11,473 nucleotides of DNA from the NCBI GenBank assembly GCA_900551355.1, contig URVR01000037.1, positions 1 through 11,473 of the forward strand, written 5' to 3'. The translations under genes were made by a program, and so were the position numbers. The stretch comes from an uncultured Eubacteriales bacterium. GTDB taxonomy: Bacteria; Bacillota; Clostridia; Oscillospirales; Oscillospiraceae. This document shows positions 1 through 6,400 of this stretch, piece after piece (the stretch's first letter is position 1; every line of letters begins with the position of its first letter). The notes below the pieces were generated by a model that made no database searches, had not been told where the DNA came from, and was given only the letters and a program-made list of their open reading frames with translations.

Positions 1-45
1 ACACTTATGCGATCGTCGGCAGCGTCAGATGTGTATAAGAGACAG
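1..45 (+). other. Untrimmed Nextera adapter (i5 side)
   Basis: This is not biological sequence. Positions 27-45 are the 19-bp Tn5 mosaic end (AGATGTGTATAAGAGACAG), preceded at 13-26 by the Nextera read-1 adapter (TCGTCGGCAGCGTC). Before that are an 8-base index (TTATGCGA, 5-12), which from memory is Nextera index S522, and ACAC from the P5 arm. Translation of the mosaic end adds the artefact peptide MCIRDR in front of the first gene. Genuine sequence starts at 46. Confidence 0.98.
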
Positions 46-601
46 GGGCAAGAAGAAGGTCTGCGTCGTCGGCGGCGGTGTGGGCTGCGCCATTGCCTAT
101 CCCGTGCTGAAGAAGTTCCATGACTGCGGCGCCGAGGTGCATGCGGTGGTGGGCTTCAAGAGCAAGGACGTGGTCATTCTGGAGGACAAGTTCAAGGCAG
201 TCTCCTCCGTGCTGAAGGTCTGCACCGATGATGGCTCCTACGGCCAGAAGGGTCTTGTCACCGAGGCGCTGAAGCAGCTGCTGGACGACGGCAACCAGTA
301 CGACGAGATCTTCGCCATCGGCCCCATGGTCATGATGAAGTTCGTCTGTAAGACCACCGAGCCTTACGGCGTGCCCACCACCGTGTCCATGAGCCCCATC
401 ATGATCGACGGCACCGGCATGTGCGGCGGCTGCCGCCTTACCGTGGGCGGCGAGACGAAGTTCGCCTGCGTGGACGGCCCCGACTTCGACGGCCACAAGG
501 TGGACTGGGATCTGGCCGTGAAGCGCAACCAGATGTACCACGACTTCGAGGTGCATAAGCACGAGGAAGTCTGCAATCTGTTCAAGCAGGAGGTAAAGTA
601 A
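46..601 (+). CDS. nfnA: NfnA-type small subunit of bifurcating ferredoxin:NADP+ oxidoreductase (5' partial)
   Basis: This is the C-terminal 184 residues of a protein of the NfnA/SudB family, related to PyrK and dihydroorotate dehydrogenase electron-transfer subunits. The start is lost at the contig edge; roughly 100 N-terminal residues (FAD-binding barrel) are missing against the usual 280-300. The fragment opens with the nucleotide-binding strand and loop VCVVGGGVGCA (5-15 of the fragment). It ends with the iron-sulfur module, where Asp121-x4-Cys126-x2-Cys129-x11-Cys141 follows the PyrK Cys-x4-Cys-x2-Cys spacing but with Asp in the first ligand place. Asp plus three Cys is, to my knowledge, the known [2Fe-2S] ligation in Nfn enzymes. 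In the complex this subunit carries FAD and the [2Fe-2S] cluster and handles NAD(H) in the cytoplasm. The stop lies 1 bp before nfnB, whose AGGAGGT site (588-594) sits inside this gene, so the two are cotranscribed. SudB is the alternative name. Confidence 0.9.
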
Positions 602-602
602 G

Positions 603-2003
603 ATGGCCGCCAAGATCAACATGCGTTTGGATAAGAACGAGATGCCCTCTCAGGACCCGCAGGTCCGCAACAAGAACTTCCTGGAGGTGGCCCTGGGCTA
701 CACCGAGGAGCAGGCGCTGGACGAGGCCGCCCGCTGCCTGAACTGCAAGAACCATCCCTGCGTGGACGGCTGTCCCGTCAATGTGCGCATCCCCGAGTTC
801 ATCCAGAAGATCGTGGAGAAGGACTACGAGGGTGCCTATCAGGTGATCCACCAGACCAGCTCCCTGCCCGCCGTGTGCGGCCGTGTGTGCCCGCAGGAGA
901 GCCAGTGCGAAATGCACTGCGTCCGCGGCAAGAAGGGCGATCCTGTGGGTATCGGCCGTCTGGAGCGCTTTGTGGCCGACTGGCACAACGCCCACAGCAC
1001 CGAGGCGCCCGCCAAGCCCGCCTCCAACGGCCACAAGGTGGCTGTCATCGGTTCCGGCCCCGCGGGCCTGACCTGCGCCGGCGATCTGGCCAAGAAGGGC
1101 TATGAGGTCACGGTGTTCGAGGCGCTGCATCTGGCCGGCGGCGTGCTGGTGTACGGCATCCCCGAGTTCCGTCTGCCCAAGGCCATCGTCCAGAAGGAAG
1201 TGGACGGCCTGAAGGCCATGGGCGTGAAGGTGGAGACCAACACCGTGGTGGGCCGCACCATCACCATTGACGAGCTTATGGAGGAGAACGGCTTCGAGGC
1301 CGTGTTTATCGGCTCCGGCGCCGGTCTGCCCATGTTCATGAACATCCCCGGCGAGAACCTGAAGGGTGTCTACTCCGCCAACGAGTTCCTGACCCGCATC
1401 AACCTGATGAAGGCGTATCTGCCCGACAGCGACACGCCCATTATGGATCTGAAGGGCAAGACCGTGGCCGTGGTGGGCGGCGGCAATGTGGCGATGGATG
1501 CCGCCCGTTGCTCCAAGCGTTTGGGCGCCGAGGTGTATGTGGTGTACCGCCGCGGCATGGAGGAGCTGCCCGCCCGTCACGAGGAGGTGGAGCACGCCAT
1601 CGAGGAGGGCGTCATCTTCAAGACGCTGAACAACCCCGTGCAGATCAACGGCGACGAGCAGGACTGCGTGAAGTCCATGACCTGCATCGAGATGGAGCTG
1701 GGTGAGCCGGATGCCTCCGGCCGCCGCCGCCCCGTGGAGAAGAAGGGCAGCGAGTTCGACCTGCCTGTGGACGCCGTTATCATGTCCCTGGGCACCAGCC
1801 CCAACCCCCTGATCAAGTCCACCACCAAGGGCTTGGAGGTCAACAGGAAGGGCGGCATCATCGTCAACGAGGAGGGGCTTACCTCCCGTCAGGCGGTGTA
1901 CGCCGGCGGCGACGCCGTGACCGGCGCAGCCACCGTCATTCTGGCCATGGGCGCCGGCAAGCTGGGCGCCAAGTCCATTGACGAGTACCTGAGCGCCAAA
2001 TAA
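603..2003 (+). CDS. nfnB: NfnB-type large subunit (glutamate synthase beta-like flavoprotein)
   Basis: A complete 466-residue protein of normal family length. The N-terminal domain has two cysteine sets for [4Fe-4S] clusters: Cys45-x2-Cys48-x4-Cys53-x3-Cys57 and Cys92-x3-Cys96-x5-Cys102-x3-Cys106. The FAD Rossmann motif VIGSGPAG is at 148-155, the NADP(H)-binding motif VVGGGNVAMDAAR at 290-302, and the FAD-closing segment with GGD at 435-437. With NfnA it should catalyse the reversible bifurcation that couples NADH and reduced ferredoxin to NADP+ reduction, supplying NADPH to an anaerobe. Such genes are often labelled GltD or 'NADPH-dependent glutamate synthase'. The sudB-like partner just upstream, and the lack of a GltB-type large subunit within the visible sequence, favour Nfn. 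The start at 603 is fixed by AGGAGGT at 588-594, 8 nt upstream. A hairpin terminator follows. SudA (sulfide dehydrogenase/NADPH-dependent polysulfide reductase) is the main alternative reading. Confidence 0.92.
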   Translation: MAAKINMRLDKNEMPSQDPQVRNKNFLEVALGYTEEQALDEAARCLNCKNHPCVDGCPVNVRIPEFIQKIVEKDYEGAYQVIHQTSSLPAVCGRVCPQESQCEMHCVRGKKGDPVGIGRLERFVADWHNAHSTEAPAKPASNGHKVAVIGSGPAGLTCAGDLAKKGYEVTVFEALHLAGGVLVYGIPEFRLPKAIVQKEVDGLKAMGVKVETNTVVGRTITIDELMEENGFEAVFIGSGAGLPMFMNIPGENLKGVYSANEFLTRINLMKAYLPDSDTPIMDLKGKTVAVVGGGNVAMDAARCSKRLGAEVYVVYRRGMEELPARHEEVEHAIEEGVIFKTLNNPVQINGDEQDCVKSMTCIEMELGEPDASGRRRPVEKKGSEFDLPVDAVIMSLGTSPNPLIKSTTKGLEVNRKGGIIVNEEGLTSRQAVYAGGDAVTGAATVILAMGAGKLGAKSIDEYLSAK

Positions 2004-2018
2004 AAGGGACTACATACG

Positions 2019-2055
2019 GCCCGCCCTCGGCGAACAGCCGTAGGGCGGGCTTTGT
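2019..2055 (+). terminator. Hairpin terminator after nfnB
   Basis: The 9-bp perfect stem GCCCGCCCT (2019-2027) / AGGGCGGGC (2042-2050) encloses a second pairing CGGC (2028-2031) / GCCG (2037-2040) around a GAACA loop. It is followed by TTTGT only, so the U-tract is weak. It ends 25 bp before the tetR-family start, so partial read-through into that gene is possible. I see no convincing separate promoter between the hairpin and that gene. Confidence 0.75.
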
Positions 2056-2079
2056 ACCACAGAAAACAGGAGGAGTATC

Positions 2080-2640
2080 ATGGCGAATTTTACGAAACAG
2101 GCCATCAAGGCGTCGTTTATGAAGCTGCTGAGCCAGAAGCCGCTGAATAAGATCAGCGTCCGCGATATCGTGGAGGACTGCGGCATCAACAGAAACTCCT
2201 TCTACTACCATTTTCAGGACATCCCCTCTCTGCTGGGCGAGATCGTGACGGAGCAGACGGACCAGCTCATCCGCCAGTATCCCACCATCTCCTCCATGGA
2301 GGAGTGCTTTTCCGTGGCGTTCCGCACGGCCCGGGAGAACCGCCGGGCCGTCATGCACATCTTCAACTCCGCCAACCGGGATATGTTTCTGCAGGACACG
2401 CTGCGGCTGTGCGAGTATGTGGTCAGCACCTATATCACCACAGCTTTCTCCGGCGAGAGCATCAGCGTGGACGACCGGCGGGTGGTGGTGCAGTTCATGA
2501 AGTGCCAGCTGTTCGGCATGTGGATCGACTGGGTCAGCGGCGGTATGAAGGAGGAGTCCTTCGCCGACCTGCAGCGGATGATCGAGCTGTGCCGCGGTGT
2601 GCCGGAGCTGATCGTGGCCCACAGCAACGGGCAGGCATAA
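2080..2640 (+). CDS. TetR/AcrR-family transcriptional regulator
   Basis: A 186-residue protein, a normal size for the family. The N-terminal helix-turn-helix is clear: residues 25-45 read ISVRDIVEDCGINRNSFYYHF, matching the TetR_N recognition region with its characteristic FYYHF after the second helix. The rest is helical and looks like the ligand-binding and dimerisation domain of the DhaS-like/TetR_C group; I cannot name the ligand. The start at 2080 is supported by AGGAGGA at 2068-2074. The gene sits between two terminators, so it is probably a short unit of its own. Its likely targets are itself or a neighbour: the DUF308 membrane protein downstream is the closest candidate, and a 15-bp perfect palindrome lies just after the stop (2666-2680). 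It is a cytoplasmic DNA-binding protein, most often a repressor in this family. Confidence 0.9.
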   Translation: MANFTKQAIKASFMKLLSQKPLNKISVRDIVEDCGINRNSFYYHFQDIPSLLGEIVTEQTDQLIRQYPTISSMEECFSVAFRTARENRRAVMHIFNSANRDMFLQDTLRLCEYVVSTYITTAFSGESISVDDRRVVVQFMKCQLFGMWIDWVSGGMKEESFADLQRMIELCRGVPELIVAHSNGQA

Positions 2641-2665
2641 GCGCGGTAGGCAAACCGGCAAAAAT

Positions 2666-2680
2666 GTCTGAAAATCAGAC
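2666..2680. repeat. Perfect 15-bp inverted repeat after tetR-family gene
   Basis: GTCTGA-AAA-TCAGAC is a perfect 6+6 palindrome with a 3-nt centre, in the gap between the regulator stop (2640) and its terminator (2689). Size and symmetry fit an operator for a TetR-type dimer, or a small RNA hairpin in the 3' UTR. A third partial copy of the half (ACAGAC) follows at 2685-2690. No second full copy was seen upstream of the regulator, which weakens the operator reading. Confidence 0.45.
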
Positions 2681-2688
2681 GCATACAG

Positions 2689-2720
2689 ACAGATGCCCGG
2701 ATTTCGGGCATCTGTTTTTT
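2689..2720 (+). terminator. Rho-independent terminator of tetR-family gene
   Basis: The perfect 10-bp stem CAGATGCCCG (2690-2699) / CGGGCATCTG (2705-2714), with loop GATTT, runs straight into TTTTTT (2715-2720); A2689 pairs with the first T. This is a canonical intrinsic terminator. It separates the regulator from the next gene. Confidence 0.93.
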
Positions 2721-2750
2721 CTGCCTGTACCGCCCTGCGCCCCGCTGCGC

Positions 2751-2756
2751 TATGAT
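2751..2756 (+). promoter_or_regulatory. Candidate -10 box for DUF308 gene
   Basis: TATGAT at 2751-2756 is a good sigma-A -10 match, placed just after the upstream terminator and 44 bp before the preferred start at 2800. The -35 region is poor: nothing near TTGACA at 16-18 bp spacing. The call therefore rests mainly on the -10 box and on the need for a promoter after the strong terminator. Confidence 0.4.
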
Positions 2757-2799
2757 ACGGGAGATAAAAGACGCTGCGGCGCGGAAGGAGATGCTGTTT

Positions 2800-3399
2800 A
2801 TGCGTAAGGTAAGGGCGACAGGGCCTCTGCGGGCCGTGAAAACGGGATATATCGCGGTGTCGGTGCTGTTCTGCGTGCTGGGCGTGGTGCTGTTCATCAT
2901 GGCGGAGCGGTGCGTGCCGTGGATCGGCCGGGCGCTGGGCATCGGCATGGTGGTCTGCGGTATCATCAAGCTGGGCGGATACTTCTCCAAGGACCTGTTC
3001 CGGCTGGCGTTCCAGTACGATCTGGCCTTCGGCATCCTGCTGATGGCCGTGGGCATCATCACCCTGTGTCATCCCGGGGAGGCCATGACGTTCCTGTGCG
3101 TCATGTTCGGTATCCCGGTGCTGGCGGACGGCCTGTTCAAGATTCAGGTGGCGGTGGACGCCCGGCGGTTCGGCATCCCCCAGTGGTGGCTGGTGCTGCT
3201 GCTGGCGGTGCTGACAGGCGTGATCGGGCTGCTGCTGGTGCTGCGGCCCACGGAGGGCGCTCAGGCCCTGGTGATGCTGATGGGCGCGTCGCTGTTTCTG
3301 GACGGTGCGCTGAACCTCAGCGTGGCGCTGTGCGCCGTGAAGGTGGTGGGCCATCAGCAGCCGGATGTCATTGAAACGGACGATTACGAGATCGAGTGA
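2800..3399 (+). CDS. DUF308/HdeD-like six-helix membrane protein
   Basis: A 199-residue integral membrane protein with six predicted hydrophobic segments at about 16-36, 40-61, 73-91, 94-115, 129-148 and 154-179, paired as three hairpins as in the DUF308/HdeD-like family. The C-terminal tail is acidic (IETDDYEIE) and probably cytoplasmic. The family is linked to acid or envelope stress in enterobacteria; its molecular function in Clostridia is not known to me. I chose ATG 2800 because AAGGAG (2785-2790) lies 9 nt upstream. The in-frame ATG at 2791 has no spacing from that site, and the one at 2752 overlaps the candidate -10 box. The TetR-family gene immediately upstream could control it, although a terminator lies between them. 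A strong hairpin follows the stop by 11 bp. Confidence 0.8.
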   Translation: MRKVRATGPLRAVKTGYIAVSVLFCVLGVVLFIMAERCVPWIGRALGIGMVVCGIIKLGGYFSKDLFRLAFQYDLAFGILLMAVGIITLCHPGEAMTFLCVMFGIPVLADGLFKIQVAVDARRFGIPQWWLVLLLAVLTGVIGLLLVLRPTEGAQALVMLMGASLFLDGALNLSVALCAVKVVGHQQPDVIETDDYEIE

Positions 3400-3410
3400 G
3401 AGAGAAGAAG

Positions 3411-3450
3411 GAGGGCGGTGCGCCGACAGCGCACCGCCCTCTTTCTTTGT
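3411..3450. terminator. GC-rich hairpin, probable bidirectional terminator
   Basis: The perfect 13-bp stem GAGGGCGGTGCGC (3411-3423) / GCGCACCGCCCTC (3429-3441) has loop CGACA and is followed by TTTCTTTGT on the plus strand. On the minus strand the exit side reads CTTCTTCTCTCT, moderately U-rich. It lies between two convergent genes: the DUF308 gene stops at 3399 and the dockerin gene stops at 3464. It probably serves both. Confidence 0.88.
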
Positions 3451-3463
3451 GTGCGGCAGAGGC

Positions 3464-6400
3464 TCAGCCGGCCTTCACCGTTTCGTACAGGTACTGGTAG
3501 TCCAGAATGTTCACGCTGCCGTCGCCGTTGATGTCGGCCATGGCAAGGAAGTCATCACGGTCGGCAAAGGCGGACTCCGTCGTGGAGCCGGTGGACAGGA
3601 AGGTGTACAGGGACTGCATATCCTCCACGCCCCGCAGGCCGTTGCCGTTCAGGTCGCCCATGGCGGCGGTGTTGCCCGCGTCGATGAGGAAGGGACTGAA
3701 GCTGCGGGTGACGACGCGGATGCCGGCGGCGGTGTACTCGCCCAGCAGCGTCTCCTTTACCGTGCAGTCCTCACTGAGGTAGTGGCGGATCAGGGGGCGG
3801 ATCTGTTGCGCGGCCAGCGCCAGACCCTGCTCCACGGTCATGTCGAAGTAGCTGTAAGGCAGGTAGATCTCGGCACCGGTATCGGCGAAGCGGTCGGGAT
3901 CGCTGACATCCAGACGCAGGAACAGGCGCCGGCTGTCGTCGCCGGTCTGGGGGTTCCTGTCGCAGAAGAAGGTCACATCCTCGCCCACCAGCGTGGGGAG
4001 CGCCACGGACTCGGTGGGGGCGGCGTCCACGCAGGCGGTGTCCACCGCGGTGGCAAGGCTGCCGTTGCGGCCATAGACGTAGCTGTAACCCAGAATGCCG
4101 CCGTCAGCGTCCAGCCACTGTACCAGCAGGCAGCGGTACATCTGGCTGTCGGCGTAGTACACGGTCAGGCCGTCCAGCTCCAGCCAGCGCAGGGCCATGA
4201 AGTCGATGGTGGGCGGCTCGCTGACGGAGAACGTCTCGGGGATATTGGAGAACATCTCCACCGCGCTGTCCGCGTCCATCTGACTGCTGAGAGCGGGGTT
4301 GCCGTTGCCGCCGGGCCAGATGGCCTTGTACCGGGCGGCGCCGTCAGGCACCGGCATGGTGAAGCAGCTGGTCAGCAGGGACGGATCGGTCAGCTGGGAG
4401 GCGTCCACGGAGGTGCTGAAGTAGCCGGTGTCGGGATCGTAGATCACAGTGATGCCGTTGCCGCGCAGCGTGGTATCGGCGGCGCTGTCCAGCAGTTCAT
4501 CAGGATGGGTGACGGTGCCGGGCAGCAGATTGAACCACTCGGTGCTGTTCTGGCACTCCACACTGATATACTCCAGCAGGTCGGGTGCACCGGCCTTCTG
4601 CCAGTAGAGCCGCACTGTCTGGAAACGGTCGTTCGTCAGCTCCACGGGGAAGCTGCCGCCGTCGCCGGTGGAGGAGCTGGTCCAGCAGCGCAGGGTGTAG
4701 CCTGCGGCGGGAGCATCCGCCGTCAGGGCGGCGATGCGGCCATGATCGGTGCCGGCCTCGTCCATGGTCTTGCCGGATACCGTGCGCAGGAAAACAGCGC
4801 CGTCAGAGGGGGTGATGGCGGTCCAGTCGCTGTGGGTGACGGAGACGTGGAGACGGTCGCGGGCCGCCGGATCGCCGTTGTCCATGGAGACGGAGTAGGA
4901 GCGGTCCTCGGTGGCATGGATCTCCAGACACAGGGCATAGCGGACGGCGGCCTTGTCGGCGGTGGTCTGCTCGTTGCTCATGGACAGCGCGCAGGTCCAC
5001 ACGGAGCTCTTGCTGCTGAGCGTCAGGAGGCTGCTGGTGGCCGACATACGGTTGATGGTGGCCAGATGGACGCCGTTGTTGTGGCAGTAGCCCTCGTACA
5101 GCGTGCTGTCCAGACCGGAGAAGGAGTCGGGGATGGTGTCGCCCTGCCAGTCGTAGCCGTAGGTCATGGGGCGGCGGTCATCGGAATTGCCGAAGTAGTA
5201 GCGCAGGAACACACCGTCGGCCAGCTGGTCGCTGCCGCTGCCGCGGACGGCGTCATCCCAGCGGGTCTTGCTGCCGTAGTTGATCTCCACGGTGATAAGG
5301 CCGCGGGACTCGTCCACGCGCCAGCGGTAATCCCAGTCGTCGCCGCAGCCCTCCGCCCACTCCTTCAGCTGCCGGGGGAAGGAGAGATGGAAGTCCTTGC
5401 CGATGCAGGGGAACTTGTAGCCGTTGTCATAGAGGTATTGCAGGGCGGGATAGGCGCTGTCGGGAACGGTGGCCTCGTCGCTGGGGGTCCAGTCTCCCTC
5501 GGCGCCGTACCACGGCCAGCTTTGCATGAGGGAGTAGCCCCGGGGCGCCACGACGAACATACCGTCATGGCCGGCGGAGAAGGTGAGGAACTGATACCCG
5601 TCGTCAGAGTACTTCTGACAGTCCACGGCGATGTCCTGCTCCTCAAGGGAGGTGTTGCTGTCATCCGGGCAGTAGACCACGTAATCCGTGTCGTCTGTCA
5701 GGTCGGCGCCGGTGCCGAAGGTGTAGGCGCTGCCTGCCGGCAGGGTATAGCGGTCCTCACCCAGATACAGGCAGGTGCGGAGGGCGTGGCCCTTGCCGTT
5801 GGGGCCGTCACAGTTGACGTAGTCGGTGACCACCCAAACGATGGTGTCGCCGCTGTAATCACTGGCCATCAGGGAGGCGTTCATGTGGGCGAGTACGTCG
5901 GGCGTCAGCAGCAGCGAGGTGCCGCACCATGTGTACAGCTGGACGGGCCTGCCGTTTTCGGCCAGCGCGGAGACGATGGGCAGAGGCAGGCCCACGCGGG
6001 TGGCCTCGCCCGCCTCCTCGCGCCAGTTGACGCCCAGCTCCACCACGTCACGGTCATCCAGCCGGAGACCGTTGACCACGGCGATGCGGCCGTTGTCCGC
6101 GATGTCCAGCCCGTCGATGTTGTCGCCGAAGCCGCCGCCGGAGCCGCCCAGCGAGACAAGGAACGGGGAGAAGGTCTCCGTCTCAAACACGATGCCCTGC
6201 GGCTCATAGCGGCCGTAGAACCGGCCGTTCTCCAGCAGCTGGCGGTCGCTGTCGTAGTGGCAGACCTCAACGGGGGGCTGGTTGTCCAGATCGTCCTTGA
6301 TGTCCTGGTAGGAGAGGCCGAAATAGCTGTAAGGCAGGCAGATGGTCTTGACGCCGCCCTGATCGTTGGCCAGATACAGCTCAAAGTACAGGGAGCGGCC

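Noticed and set aside
5..622. Minus-strand open frame of about 205 residues at the left end
   Set aside because: It is antisense to nfnA and its C-terminus is translated adapter (VSYTHLTLPTIA).
603..2003. Annotation as glutamate synthase small subunit (GltD)
   Set aside because: The sequence class is shared, but the partner next door is an NfnA/SudB-type subunit and not a GltB, so the bifurcating ferredoxin:NADP+ oxidoreductase is the better call.
1936..3354. Minus-strand open frame of about 472 residues across the TetR-family and DUF308 genes
   Set aside because: It is His/Gln/Arg-rich, spans two terminators and overlaps two well-supported genes. No ribosome site or family resemblance.
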